Source of the DNA: Cyanobacteria bacterium GSL.Bin1
GTDB lineage: Bacteria > Cyanobacteriota > Cyanobacteriia > Cyanobacteriales > Rubidibacteraceae
Length of the DNA stretch: 37,236 nt
Assembly: GCA_009909085.1 (NCBI GenBank)
Contig: JAAANX010000156.1
Span: 1-37,236 of the forward strand
Direction: 5' to 3'
Positions 17,949-26,274 of this stretch are shown here, one piece after another. The notes under the pieces are model-generated. The model did not search any database. It worked only from the letters and a program-made list of their open reading frames with translations, and was not told the DNA's origin. The translations under genes were made by a program, and so were the position numbers. Position 1 is the stretch's first letter; every line of letters starts with the position of its first letter.

Positions 17949-19189
17949 GTCAGCAGTCGCATCTTCATGTCGTGGGAATCGGGCTAGATGGCAAAGCGGG
18001 ATTAACCGAAACGGTTCGGCAAATTGTGGAAGAAGCCACTTTATTAGTGGGCAGCGAACGCCAACTCAGTTATTGTTCTCAGCAGTCTGCTATTCAATTG
18101 AAACTTGGTAACTTTGAAACCACGATCGCGCAAATTAAAACCTATCTTCAGGGTTCCGAAAAGATCGTTGTTCTCACCAGTGGTGACCCGTTATTTTTTG
18201 GTTTTGGTCGCTTGTTATTAGACCATTTTCCGGCAGAACAATTAACCTTTCATCCTCATTTATCATCCCTGCAACTCGCCTTTAATCGTATCAAAGTCCC
18301 TTGGCAAGAAGCGACCTTGATTAGTAGCCATGGACGCAGTACTGAAGCCTTAATCAAAGCAATGCAGCGGGGAGATGAAACAATTGGCATTCTCACGGAT
18401 CAAGAAAATAGTCCCAGCGCGATCGCGCAATTAATAACCGCACTCGATCTCCCCTTTTCCTATCAATTTTGGATTTGTGAGAACCTAGAAGGAAAGGAAG
18501 AAAATTGTCAATGTCTGGAGTTAGAAACCGTTAAACAAACTCAATTTTCTCCGCTTAATGTGGTTATTTTACTGCGAAAAAAATCGCCTTTACCTTCTTT
18601 AGCAGCGTTACCGTCTCTGGGCTTACCCGATGAAACCTTTCTCAGTTTTCCGGATCGTCCCGGCTTAATGACCAAACGCGAAATTAGACCCTTAATCATC
18701 GCTGAACTCGCCCTACAACCGCAGCAAATCATTTGGGATATTGGGGCAGGCACGGGGGCCGTTTCTATCGAGATTGCCCGTTTGTTTCCCACATCGCAGC
18801 TTTATGCCATGGAAAAAACTGCGATGGGCGTTGCCCTCATCCAGCAAAATTGTGAACGTTTAGCAGTTACTAACGTTACCGCCATTGCCGGAAAAGCACC
18901 CGATCAATTACCGGTATCAGACGCCCCCCACCGGATTTTTATCGGTGGCACAGGCGGTAAGATGAAAGAGATTTTAACACTTTGTCAAGAACAATTAGCC
19001 CCTGGCGGTCGCATTGTTTTGGCACTGGCGACCCTAGAACATTTAGCACAAGCAAGGCAATGGTTAAGGGAACATCAGTGGCGCGATCGCGTTTTGCAAG
19101 TTCAAATTTCGCGATCACTCCCCCTTAGCCACCTGACTCGTTTGTCTCCGCTTAACCCAGTAACCCTGCTCACAGCTTGGCGCGATTAG
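17945..19189 (+). CDS. cobL: Fused precorrin-6Y C5,15-methyltransferase/decarboxylase (CbiE-CbiT, CobL)
   Basis: 414 residues in two parts. Residues 1 to about 205 are the CbiE tetrapyrrole methylase domain (LHVVGIGLDGKAGLTETV, VLTSGDPLFFGFGRLL, LISSHGRSTEALIKAM). About 215-410 is the CbiT Rossmann methyltransferase with an SAM-binding IWDIGAGTGAVSIEIARLFP and IFIGGTGGKMKEIL. Together they methylate C-5 and C-15 and decarboxylate the C-12 acetate side chain. The start overlaps the cobH stop (ATGA). It is convergent with the small linker-rich protein 32 bases downstream, and no terminator was seen between them. Confidence 0.93.
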   Translation: MSQQSHLHVVGIGLDGKAGLTETVRQIVEEATLLVGSERQLSYCSQQSAIQLKLGNFETTIAQIKTYLQGSEKIVVLTSGDPLFFGFGRLLLDHFPAEQLTFHPHLSSLQLAFNRIKVPWQEATLISSHGRSTEALIKAMQRGDETIGILTDQENSPSAIAQLITALDLPFSYQFWICENLEGKEENCQCLELETVKQTQFSPLNVVILLRKKSPLPSLAALPSLGLPDETFLSFPDRPGLMTKREIRPLIIAELALQPQQIIWDIGAGTGAVSIEIARLFPTSQLYAMEKTAMGVALIQQNCERLAVTNVTAIAGKAPDQLPVSDAPHRIFIGGTGGKMKEILTLCQEQLAPGGRIVLALATLEHLAQARQWLREHQWRDRVLQVQISRSLPLSHLTRLSPLNPVTLLTAWRD

Positions 19190-19221
19190 GAAGAAAAATC
19201 CTGCCCCATCAGCTGTCACAC

Positions 19222-19602
19222 TTATTGATTGCGAGGAACTTGGACCTCACGTGCCATATCCAGAAATTGACCCATATTCACCCCAGGACGACGTCGTGGC
19301 ATTGTCGATTTAGGAACAAGATAAGTTGGGGCAAATGTCTCTCCCGCAAGAGGATTTTGAGGAGGCTTATTACTATTTTGAACCGGTGCTGGTGCGGGGG
19401 GGGCTGCCGCTGTTGGGGTCGGTTGAGGTTGTGCGGCTGTCTCCTCTTTCTTGTTAGCCTGCTCTTTCACTGGCGAGGCTGCTGTTGAAGCAGCTTGCGG
19501 TTCAGTGTGCTGACTTTCAGCCGTTTTTGATGCCTGCTCTTCATTTAATTCTGCGTAATAGTTATTTTTGCCACCAAAGAGGTTTTTGATGATGCCAACC
19601 AT
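19222..19602 (-). CDS. Small protein with a disordered Ala/Pro/Gln linker, function unknown
   Basis: 126 residues in three zones: a short N-terminus MVGIIKNLFGGKNNYYAELN, a long low-complexity linker rich in Ala, Pro, Gln, Thr and Glu (about 20-85), and a C-terminal ordered-looking block FAPTYLVPKSTMPRRRPG followed by NMGQFLDMARE. The C-terminal block has the look of a conserved binding peptide; I recall similar short proteins in other cyanobacteria but no assigned function. The end zones, joined by a flexible tether, would suit an adaptor. It is convergent with cbiET. Confidence 0.65.
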   Translation of the reverse strand: MVGIIKNLFGGKNNYYAELNEEQASKTAESQHTEPQAASTAASPVKEQANKKEETAAQPQPTPTAAAPPAPAPVQNSNKPPQNPLAGETFAPTYLVPKSTMPRRRPGVNMGQFLDMAREVQVPRNQ

Positions 19603-19773
19603 TTAAGAATGACTCCTAAAAATTTTTTATGATTATCGCCGTTTACTAGCATATCGGAAGACGGGAACACAAGTTGACAACAGAAATGAAGAAACGTTGC
19701 TGATCGATAGTTTCCAAAACCAGAATGGGTGTGTTATAGTCGTAAAGGTCTATAGATAAAGACTGATATCCTT

Positions 19774-19855
19774 GCGGATGTGGTGGAATTGGTAGACACG
19801 CACGCTTGAGGGGCGTGTGGCTCACGCCTTGCGAGTTCGAGTCTCGCCATCCGCA
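19774..19855 (+). tRNA. tRNA-Leu (anticodon GAG)
   Basis: The acceptor arms GCGGATG (19774-19780) and CATCCGC (19848-19854) pair perfectly, with discriminator A at 19855. The D-arm region TGGTGGAATTGGTAGACAC, the anticodon stem CACGC/GCGTG with loop TTGAGGG (anticodon GAG, 19808-19810), a long variable arm (class II tRNA) and the T-arm GCGAG-TTCGAGT-CTCGC are all visible. It decodes CUC and CUU leucine codons. CCA is not encoded. A possible -10 (TATAGT) lies at 19735-19740. Sequence identity and structure leave little doubt. Confidence 0.97.
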
Positions 19856-19866
19856 CTCTTAAACCC

Positions 19867-19902
19867 TGTAGCTTCTCATCGCGATCGCGCTGGGGAGCTA
19901 CA
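19867..19902 (+). terminator. Hairpin after tRNA-Leu with a HIP1 octamer in its loop
   Basis: TGTAGCTTCTC (19867-19877) pairs with GGGGAGCTACA (19892-19902), an 11-pair stem with two G-T wobbles. The 14-base loop holds GCGATCGC, which is itself self-complementary. AATTTTAA follows, a weak T-run. It begins 12 bases after the tRNA and probably ends or trims that transcript. Confidence 0.6.
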
Positions 19903-19966
19903 AATTTTAATGAACCGTTATGATAAAGGTAGGCATTAAGTTTTGTAAATTATCTAAATTGGCATT

Positions 19967-20551
19967 TTGAACTGGCAACCGACCCCTACTCTAGAAACGA
20001 ATTGGTACGCCCTCAATCCCCTGTGGCAAGGGGGCGAAGAAGTTGTTAAAACGGGACTTCCTCACGAACAACTGCCTCCAGCTTGGCAAATTTTACTGTT
20101 AGGAGATGGTTCTCCCACCCGACATTTAAGACTACTGACCCGGGAACCCATTGAGGTGGATGTCATTGATATGTCACCCATTGGAAACGTGCGCGATCGC
20201 GCTCCCGTTGGCATTGAAGCGGTTCCCGCCCCACGACTGCGGCGTCAAGTGTGGTTACGCACTGCCTCTGGACAACGTTTAGCTTATGCCGTTTCTTGGT
20301 GGGATGCCCAAGAAGTAGATGAATACTTACAAAACCGCGCTTTACCGATTTGGGATAATTTATCTCGCCTCCACACAGAACTTTATCGCGATATTCAAGG
20401 GATTTATTACGGGCATTCTCCGGAACTCGAAAAAGCCTTTCAACAAAGCGGTCCCTTTTGGGGACGACATTATCTGTTTTGGCACAATGGTCAACCCTTA
20501 ACCTTAATCTATGAAGTCTTTTCTCCCTATTTGAAGAAATACCTGGATTGA
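19967..20551 (+). CDS. Chorismate lyase (UbiC-like, cyanobacterial type)
   Basis: 194 residues resembling the cyanobacterial chorismate-pyruvate lyase (Synechocystis sll1797 type): WYALNPLWQGGEEVVKTGLP, LLLGDGSPTRHLRLLTREPI, EVDVIDMSPIG, RRQVWLRTASGQRLAYAVSWWDA, and GRHYLFWHNGQPLTLIYEVFSP. It would split chorismate to 4-hydroxybenzoate and pyruvate, the first step to plastoquinone. The start appears to be TTG at 19967: a stop lies four codons upstream and only ATT codons and a Gly codon intervene. No ribosome site is obvious. It stands alone between the tRNA and ftsH. Confidence 0.8.
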   Translation: MNWQPTPTLETNWYALNPLWQGGEEVVKTGLPHEQLPPAWQILLLGDGSPTRHLRLLTREPIEVDVIDMSPIGNVRDRAPVGIEAVPAPRLRRQVWLRTASGQRLAYAVSWWDAQEVDEYLQNRALPIWDNLSRLHTELYRDIQGIYYGHSPELEKAFQQSGPFWGRHYLFWHNGQPLTLIYEVFSPYLKKYLD

Positions 20552-20704
20552 GAAACGAACGAATGCTCTTGATTCTCGAATTAAACAAATGGTGTTTTCT
20601 GAGTAAGTTAAGTGATGTTTTCCCTACTTACGTCCTACTTCAATGTCTGCCCTAGTTTGCTTACAATCAAATTAGAAGGGAAAACTAGACAAGCCCGAGA
20701 GACA

Positions 20705-20752
20705 GGAGTAATCATTCTCTAATCAGTTTCAGGCAAAATATCTGATTACTCC
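20705..20752 (+). promoter_or_regulatory. Competing stems in the ftsH leader
   Basis: GGAGTAATCA (20705-20714) is a perfect complement of TGATTACTCC (20743-20752). TAATCAG (20720-20726) can instead pair with CTGATTA (20742-20748), which overlaps the same 3' arm, so the two stems exclude each other. The ftsH ribosome site GGGAG (20772-20776) lies 20 bases downstream. An RNA switch or a dimeric protein site are both possible. Confidence 0.45.
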
Positions 20753-20781
20753 GCACTGGAACATTTGTCGTGGGAGTTTAA

Positions 20782-22713
20782 ATGATGCCGATAGAAACTG
20801 AAACGCAACGATCGCGCAAAGAAGCGAAGCCCAACCCATTTGGTGATACTCTATTTCTTTTTTTGACCTTCTTTTTTTTAATCAACTTTCTGTTCGCAAC
20901 GGTCTTCAAGTCACAACCACCAGAAGTTGCCTATAGCCAATTTGTCCAGGATGTTCAAGCCGGAAAAGTCGAGCGAGCCACCATCAGTCCAGACCGCATT
21001 GAGTATGTCCTCAAATCGGAGTCAAAGGAGGGAACATCAGTTTTCACCACGACTCCAGTGCCAATGGATTTAGAATTACCTCAGATTTTGCGAGAAAATA
21101 AGGTTGAATTTTCTGCGCCTCCTCCCAGTAATTGGGAATGGCTGGGGAATATTTTGTCTTGGGTGTTCCCTCCGCTGCTATTCTTTGGCATTTGGGTGTG
21201 GCTCTTTAGCCGTGCGCAATCAGAAGGACCCGCAGCACTGACTATCGGTAAAAGTAAAGTTCGCGTCTACTCAGAAGGGGATACAGGAGTAACCTTTGCC
21301 GATGTTGCTGGTGTAGACGAAGCCAAAGCCGAACTGGAAGAAATTGTTGATTTCTTACAACGGGCGGAACGCTACATTCGTTTAGGGGCAAAAATTCCGA
21401 AAGGCGTCTTACTCGTTGGACCCCCCGGAACGGGAAAAACCCTCCTCGCCAGAGCAGTTGCTGGAGAAGCCGGGGTTCCGTTCTTTAGTATTTCTGGATC
21501 AGAATTTAATGAGTTATTTGTGGGGATTGGCGCTTCTCGGGTGCGAGATCTCTTTGAACAAGCCAAACAGCAAGCGCCCTGCATTGTGTTTATTGATGAG
21601 TTGGATGCCCTAGGCAAGTCACGAGCTGCTATTGGTCCCTATAGTGGCGTGAATGATGAGCGTGAGCAAACCCTGAACCAATTGCTCTCAGAAATGGATG
21701 GCTTCGAGGCCAACACGGGTGTCATTATTTTAGCGGCAACCAACCGCCCGGAAGTTCTTGATCCGGCGCTGCAGCGCCCCGGTCGCTTTGATCGCCAAGT
21801 GGTAGTGGATCGTCCCGATAAAAAGGGTCGAGAGGCAATTCTCAAAGTCCATATTCAAGGGGTCAAACTTGCCGATGATGTAGATTTAGAAAAGATTGCC
21901 GCGCGTGCCGTGGGGTTTGCCGGTGCCGATTTAGCGAACTTGGTGAATGAAGCTGCTTTATTGGCTGCACGGAATCAACGAGAAGCGGTAACGTTTGCTG
22001 ATTTTAACAGCGCGATCGAGCGAGTTGTGGCAGGCTTGGAGCGAAAATCCCGAGTGCTCGGTGAAAAAGAAAAACAGATTGTTGCTTATCATGAAGTCGG
22101 TCACGCCATTGTCGGTGGGTTAATGCCCGGAGCTAACCCAGTGGAAAAAATCTCAATTGTGCCACGGGGTAGTGGAGCATTAGGGTACACCTTGCAACTT
22201 CCGGAAGAAGATCGTTTCTTGCTCAGTGAAAGCGAAATTCGCGGGCAACTAACCACATTACTGGGGGGACGATCTGCCGAAGAGTTGGTCTTTGGGGAGG
22301 TTTCAACGGGAGCCGCTGATGATATTCAAAAAGCAACCGATTTAGCAGAGCGAGCCATCACCCTTTATGGAATGAGTGAGGAACTGGGACCCGTTGCTTA
22401 TGAGAGAATCAAAGGACAATTTCTAGACGATTATATGAACCCTCGTCGCCAAGTCAGTCCGAAAGTTGCAGAAATGATTGATAACCAACTGCAAGGGTTG
22501 ATTAATGGAGCGCTTCACGTCGCTAAAGGCACTCTAGAGTATAACCGAGAATTATTAGAAGAAACCGCTCAGGTTCTGTTGCAAAAAGAAACCTTAGAAG
22601 GGGAAGAATTACACGCCTATTTAGCAAGAACTCACTTACCGGAAGAATTCCAAAACTGGCTCAAAACTGGGGAATTAAACAAGGAGTGGGCTTTATTGTC
22701 TGGAATTGATTAA
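20782..22713 (+). CDS. ftsH: ATP-dependent zinc metalloprotease FtsH
   Basis: 643 residues. Two membrane helices (about 22-41 and 120-143) flank a periplasmic or lumenal domain; then an AAA+ domain with Walker A GPPGTGKT (213-220), pore motif FVG (246-248), Walker [15 protein letters not shown], and second region of homology [20 protein letters not shown]; then the protease with zinc motif HEVGH (437-441). It pulls out and degrades membrane proteins, in cyanobacteria including damaged D1. Four paralogues are usual. The segment after Walker B reads [14 protein letters not shown], not the common VGRQRG-type wording, and the extra-membrane loop is short, so it may be the less-studied FtsH4-type paralogue; that is tentative. 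Tandem ATGs at 20782/20785 follow GGGAG by five bases. Confidence 0.96.
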   Translation: MMPIETETQRSRKEAKPNPFGDTLFLFLTFFFLINFLFATVFKSQPPEVAYSQFVQDVQAGKVERATISPDRIEYVLKSESKEGTSVFTTTPVPMDLELPQILRENKVEFSAPPPSNWEWLGNILSWVFPPLLFFGIWVWLFSRAQSEGPAALTIGKSKVRVYSEGDTGVTFADVAGVDEAKAELEEIVDFLQRAERYIRLGAKIPKGVLLVGPPGTGKTLLARAVAGEAGVPFFSISGSEFNELFVGIGASRVRDLFEQAKQQAPCIVFIDELDALGKSRAAIGPYSGVNDEREQTLNQLLSEMDGFEANTGVIILAATNRPEVLDPALQRPGRFDRQVVVDRPDKKGREAILKVHIQGVKLADDVDLEKIAARAVGFAGADLANLVNEAALLAARNQREAVTFADFNSAIERVVAGLERKSRVLGEKEKQIVAYHEVGHAIVGGLMPGANPVEKISIVPRGSGALGYTLQLPEEDRFLLSESEIRGQLTTLLGGRSAEELVFGEVSTGAADDIQKATDLAERAITLYGMSEELGPVAYERIKGQFLDDYMNPRRQVSPKVAEMIDNQLQGLINGALHVAKGTLEYNRELLEETAQVLLQKETLEGEELHAYLARTHLPEEFQNWLKTGELNKEWALLSGID

Positions 22714-22732
22714 GTCGTGCTATACAGCTACT

Positions 22733-22760
22733 GTCATTAGTCATCAGTCATTGGTCATTA
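22733..22760 (+). repeat. Four tandem degenerate heptamers (GTCATTR)
   Basis: Units GTCATTA, GTCATCA, GTCATTG, GTCATTA run without gaps between the convergent ends of ftsH and the DUF1614 gene. Read on the other strand and rotated, this is the same heptamer family as the array before hisS. Confidence 0.8.
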
Positions 22761-22769
22761 GTTGCTCCC

Positions 22770-23459
22770 TCAGGTTAAAAGCAAAGCAAACAAACCGCAC
22801 ATTGCAATCCCATCAAAGACCCCAGCCCCACCAATACTAAGAACACCCGCACTCATCCGTTGAATTTCTCTGAGATGGAGTAAATCAGCCCCAATCAGGG
22901 TCCCTAAAATTCCGCCAGCAAACGCAATGGAAGGGGCGATGGGTTCAGCAATGAGTAGCGCACTAATCGTCGCAGTGAGGGGAGAAATGAGAGCATCCAT
23001 CTGAATGCCAATTCCAGGGACAATTTGAGCAGAAAAGTAGCTAACAACAGTCACAATTAGCGTGACTCCCAAAATAGCCATCGGATTGGAACGGGTCAAT
23101 TCGTAAATCGCTAACAAAACCGGAATTAAACCACCGCCAACATTCAGGGCAACAACGGTGGTTTGGCGAACTTTATGCAAAGGAATTCCCCAGAATTGTT
23201 GTAGCCACAAATCACGAACATCAGGAACAATAGGTCTGACTGATTCAATGCGATAAAGCGGAATATTGATGGTACTCCCCACAAGCATGGCAACAAAAAT
23301 TAAAACTGCCATATTGGGAGAAAACCCCAGTTTGGCAACTGCGATCTCAACAATTTCAAGGGTAATTGCGATCCAGAGAAATGGCAGAAGGAATAACAGC
23401 AATAAAAATAGTAAAAGCGATACCGGGAGATAAATCATCTTGATTGACTCTGATTGCAA
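22770..23459 (-). CDS. DUF1614 family membrane protein
   Basis: 229 residues with about seven hydrophobic segments. The blocks GSTINIPLYRIES, VALNVGGGLIPVLLAIYEL, VSYFSAQIVPGIGIQMDALI, FAGGILGTLIGADLLHL and GAGVFDGIAMCGLFALLL are the DUF1614 pattern, with polar or charged residues (Asp, His, Glu) buried next to helices. The function of the family is unknown; a transport-like role is only a guess. Met at codon 8 (23438) is an alternative start. It is convergent with ftsH and divergent from ycf3. Confidence 0.8.
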   Translation of the reverse strand: MQSESIKMIYLPVSLLLFLLLLFLLPFLWIAITLEIVEIAVAKLGFSPNMAVLIFVAMLVGSTINIPLYRIESVRPIVPDVRDLWLQQFWGIPLHKVRQTTVVALNVGGGLIPVLLAIYELTRSNPMAILGVTLIVTVVSYFSAQIVPGIGIQMDALISPLTATISALLIAEPIAPSIAFAGGILGTLIGADLLHLREIQRMSAGVLSIGGAGVFDGIAMCGLFALLLT

Positions 23460-23656
23460 TTCACAATTGTTGCTGGATCAAGGGGTGCGGTTTTCTGAAC
23501 TGGGAACTCTGGTGGGCAGGCTTGCCAAGCGCAATCACCCTTCTTAATATTTTATTTAGAAATTGTTTATTGAAACAACAATCCCGACCTTACAGAGAAG
23601 AGCCACTAAAATGTAAGATGAAAAAAAAGCTTGTTTAACTCAACTCTTAAAACCCT

Positions 23657-24178
23657 ATGCCACGGACTCAGCGCAACGATAACTTTATCGATAAGTCATT
23701 TACGGTGATGGCAGATTTAATCTTAAAAATGCTGCCCACTGGAAAACAGTCCAAAGAAGCTTTTACCTATTACCGGGATGGGATGTCAGCCCAAGCAGAC
23801 GGAGAATATGCAGAGGCATTGGATAATTATCATGAAGCCTTAAAACTGGAAGAAGATCCCAATGATCGCAGCTATATCTTGTACAATATAGGCTTGATTC
23901 ATACCAGTAATGGTGAGTACGAAAAAGCACTCGAATATTACCAAGAAGCGATTGAAGCCAATGCTCGTCTTCCCCAAGCCCTCAATAATATCGCTGTCAT
24001 TTATCACCATCAGGGAGATTTAGCCAAACAAGAAGGGCGAGAAGAAGAAGCAGAAGCTTTCTTTGATCAGGCAGCAGAATATTGGAAAGATGCGATTCGC
24101 ATGGCGCCGAATAACTATATTGAAGCTCAAAATTGGTTAAAGACGACAGGTCGTTCCGATATAGATGTTTACTTCTAA
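23657..24178 (+). CDS. ycf3: Photosystem I assembly protein Ycf3
   Basis: 173 residues, the usual size, starting [20 protein letters not shown] as in nearly all Ycf3 proteins. Three TPR units are visible: about 35-68 ([20 protein letters not shown]), 72-105 ([20 protein letters not shown]) and 120-153 (after an [20 protein letters not shown] start). Ycf3 is a thylakoid-associated chaperone that holds PsaA/PsaB and other subunits during PSI assembly. It is followed 11 bases later by gatC, so the two may share a transcript. Confidence 0.96.
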   Translation: MPRTQRNDNFIDKSFTVMADLILKMLPTGKQSKEAFTYYRDGMSAQADGEYAEALDNYHEALKLEEDPNDRSYILYNIGLIHTSNGEYEKALEYYQEAIEANARLPQALNNIAVIYHHQGDLAKQEGREEEAEAFFDQAAEYWKDAIRMAPNNYIEAQNWLKTTGRSDIDVYF

Positions 24179-24189
24179 GCAAATTAACG

Positions 24190-24483
24190 ATGATTGATCT
24201 CGAACAAGTGAAAAAAGTTGCTCATCTTGCCCGGTTAGAACTCACGCCGGAGGAAGAACAACAATTTACAACCCAACTCAGTAGTATTTTGGAGTATGTG
24301 GAACAACTCAACGAGTTGGATACTACGGATGTTGCTCCCACTACTCGCGCGATCGATGTCAGTAATGTGACCCGAGAAGACGAATGTCGTCCCTATTTAG
24401 AGCAAGAAGCCTTACTGGATCAAGCCCCAGAGCGAGAAGATACGTTCTTCAGAGTTCCCCAAATCATGAGTAGTGACGAATAA
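24190..24483 (+). CDS. gatC: Asp-tRNA(Asn)/Glu-tRNA(Gln) amidotransferase subunit GatC
   Basis: 97 residues with the family start MIDLEQVKKVAHLARLELTP, the central ILEYVEQLNELDTTDVAPTT, and the tail DTFFRVPQIM. GatC stabilises the GatA-GatB complex that amidates mischarged Glu-tRNA(Gln) and Asp-tRNA(Asn). The frame stays open upstream to 24133 inside ycf3, but the ATG at 24190 is the natural start and leaves an 11-base gap. gatA and gatB are not in the window, as usual in cyanobacteria. Confidence 0.94.
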   Translation: MIDLEQVKKVAHLARLELTPEEEQQFTTQLSSILEYVEQLNELDTTDVAPTTRAIDVSNVTREDECRPYLEQEALLDQAPEREDTFFRVPQIMSSDE

Positions 24484-24501
24484 ATCCATCTTGACCTTCA
24501 A

Positions 24502-24527
24502 TTCCCTTTCCCACTCAGGAAGGGGAA
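24502..24527 (+). terminator. Stem-loop after gatC
   Basis: TTCCCTTTCC (24502-24511) pairs with GGAAGGGGAA (24518-24527) around a six-base loop, with one T-G wobble. No T-run follows, so it may be an RNA stability element instead of an intrinsic terminator. Confidence 0.45.
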
Positions 24528-24567
24528 ACGAGCAACTCCCCCATCATCGTACAATACCAACAAGCTA

Positions 24568-25380
24568 ATGCTCGATTCTTTTTTGAAAAAACTACCGCAA
24601 TGGTCTTTACTTGCAGCGATCGCGCTCTTCTTCCCTCCTCAGCTCACTCAAGCTGCCCCTGCCAATACAGCACCGAAAAATTTAACCCAATTCCTTAATT
24701 CTCTGGCAACAGCTGCTAATAATGAGGATACGGCAGCGGTTCGCGCTGCTTACAGCTCGAATTTTACCACTGAATCCGGTTTAAATGGTGAGACTTTAGC
24801 GCAAAAGCTAGAAACCCTCTGGGAACAGTATGATCAGCTTGATTATCAAGTCGAACTCCAAAGCTGGGAACAACAAGGAGATACCCTCGTTGCGGAAACA
24901 CTCACTCGCATTCGCGGCTTACGAAACGCCCAAGGGCAAGATGTTGTCTTAGAAGCCACGCTGCGATCGCGCCAAGAAATTCGGGGCGAGCAAATTGTTT
25001 CCCAACAGATGCTCAGTGAACAATCCAAAGTTTACATCGGTGATAATGCCCCGCGAGTCAAAGTAAGCGCCCCCAATCAAGTGGAAGTCGGACAAGACTT
25101 TAACTTTGATGTGATTGTTCAAGAACCCATTGGCAATGATATCTTGATGGGAGCGGCGTTGGAAGAAGAAGTCACTGCCCAGGGCTATTTAAACCCAGAA
25201 AATCTGGATCTAGAAATTTTACCAGCCGGTGGGATTTACCGTTTGGGAGAAGCACCGACAGCACCGGGTAAGCGTTGGCTTTCTGCGATTGTGGTTCGCG
25301 ATAATGGGATGACTCTCGTCTCGCAACGATTGAATATTGTTCCTGCAACTGCTGCGTTGTCGAACTCTAAGGAAGATTGA
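24568..25380 (+). CDS. Exported NTF2-like protein, function unknown
   Basis: 270 residues. An N-terminal signal peptide (about 1-29: QWSLLAAIALFFPPQLTQAA, probable cleavage after AQA/AAP-like residues) precedes a helix-plus-sheet region (about 37-150) with NLTQFLNSLATAANNEDTAA, consistent with an NTF2/SnoaL-like fold. A second beta-rich domain (about 160-260) contains APRVKVSAPNQVEVGQDFNF and PGKRWLSAIVVRDNG. No catalytic motif is evident. It acts outside the plasma membrane or in the thylakoid lumen. Its stop overlaps the SDR gene start in TGATG, so translation is coupled. Confidence 0.7.
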   Translation: MLDSFLKKLPQWSLLAAIALFFPPQLTQAAPANTAPKNLTQFLNSLATAANNEDTAAVRAAYSSNFTTESGLNGETLAQKLETLWEQYDQLDYQVELQSWEQQGDTLVAETLTRIRGLRNAQGQDVVLEATLRSRQEIRGEQIVSQQMLSEQSKVYIGDNAPRVKVSAPNQVEVGQDFNFDVIVQEPIGNDILMGAALEEEVTAQGYLNPENLDLEILPAGGIYRLGEAPTAPGKRWLSAIVVRDNGMTLVSQRLNIVPATAALSNSKED

Positions 25381-26156
25381 TGGATTCGGTTGAAGATAAG
25401 ATTGTTTTAATTACTGGCGCGAGTAGCGGTATCGGTGCTGCTTGTGCCAAACTCTTTGCCCAGGGTAAAGCCAAATTAATTCTCAATGCTCGTCGTCAAG
25501 AAACATTAGAAAAGCTCGCTGCTCAATTAGAGCAAGACTATGGGACGCAATGTCATTTGCTGCCCTTTGATGTGCGCGATCGCGCAACCATCGAACGCTC
25601 AATTAGTTCTCTCCCCGCTGCTTGGTCCAATATCGACATTTTGATTAACAATGCTGGTTTAAGTCGCGGTTTAGATCCCCTGCAAGAAGGAAAAATCCAA
25701 GACTGGGAAGAAATGATTGACACCAATGTCAAAGGTTTACTTTACATGACGCGCTATGTGACTCCCGGGATGGTCGAACGAGGAAGGGGTCATGTCATTA
25801 ATGTCGGCTCGATCGCTGGACATCAAACTTATCCCAAAGGAAATGTTTATTGTGCGACCAAAGCAGCCGTGCGCGCCCTCTCAGAAGGATTAAAGCAAGA
25901 CTTACTAGGAACACCCGTGCGCGTTAGTTGTGTAGATCCGGGTTTAGTGGAAACAGAATTCAGTTTAGTGCGCTTTCGCGGAGAAGCGGAAAAAGCAGCA
26001 AAAACTTACGAAGGGTTAATCCCCCTTTCACCAGAAGATATTGCCGATGTCATCTATTTTTGTGCCACACGCCCTCCCCACGTCAACGTCAGTGAAATGT
26101 TAGTGATCCCGACGGATCAAAGTGGTGCAACGATGGTGCATCGACGGAGTCAATAA
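25380..26156 (+). CDS. Short-chain dehydrogenase/reductase (YdfG-like classical SDR)
   Basis: 258 residues. The NAD(P)-binding TGASSGIGAACAKLFAQG lies at about 14-31, NNAG at about 88, and the catalytic set Ser (GSIAG), Tyr and Lys (YCATKAAVRALSEGL). An Arg pair after the first strand (NARRQETLEKLAAQLEQ) suggests NADP preference. The closest functional relatives reduce 3-hydroxy acids or serine; the actual substrate cannot be read from sequence. The ATG at 25380 forms TGATG with the stop of the preceding exported protein. Confidence 0.87.
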   Translation: MDSVEDKIVLITGASSGIGAACAKLFAQGKAKLILNARRQETLEKLAAQLEQDYGTQCHLLPFDVRDRATIERSISSLPAAWSNIDILINNAGLSRGLDPLQEGKIQDWEEMIDTNVKGLLYMTRYVTPGMVERGRGHVINVGSIAGHQTYPKGNVYCATKAAVRALSEGLKQDLLGTPVRVSCVDPGLVETEFSLVRFRGEAEKAAKTYEGLIPLSPEDIADVIYFCATRPPHVNVSEMLVIPTDQSGATMVHRRSQ

Positions 26157-26185
26157 GATAAAGCGTAACCGATTTTAGTACTTTC

Positions 26186-26232
26186 GGGTGAAGCGGTGAA
26201 GGGGGTGAGGGGGAGACCAGGTGAGAGAGTGG
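26186..26232 (+). repeat. Purine-rich degenerate GGTGA repeat
   Basis: GGTGAAGC, GGTGAAGG, GGGTGAGG, AGGTGAGA and AGAGTGG-like units form a G-rich tract between two genes, followed by an A/C-rich stretch with AACGAATAACGAAAAATAAAG. This is a common style of low-complexity spacer in cyanobacteria. Confidence 0.6.
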
Positions 26233-26274
26233 ACAAAGAACCAATAAAATAACAACGAATAACGAAAAATAAAG

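Noticed and set aside
24133-24189. Longer GatC start inside ycf3
   Set aside because: The added residues are ycf3 DNA read in another frame; GatC proteins start at the ATG at 24190.
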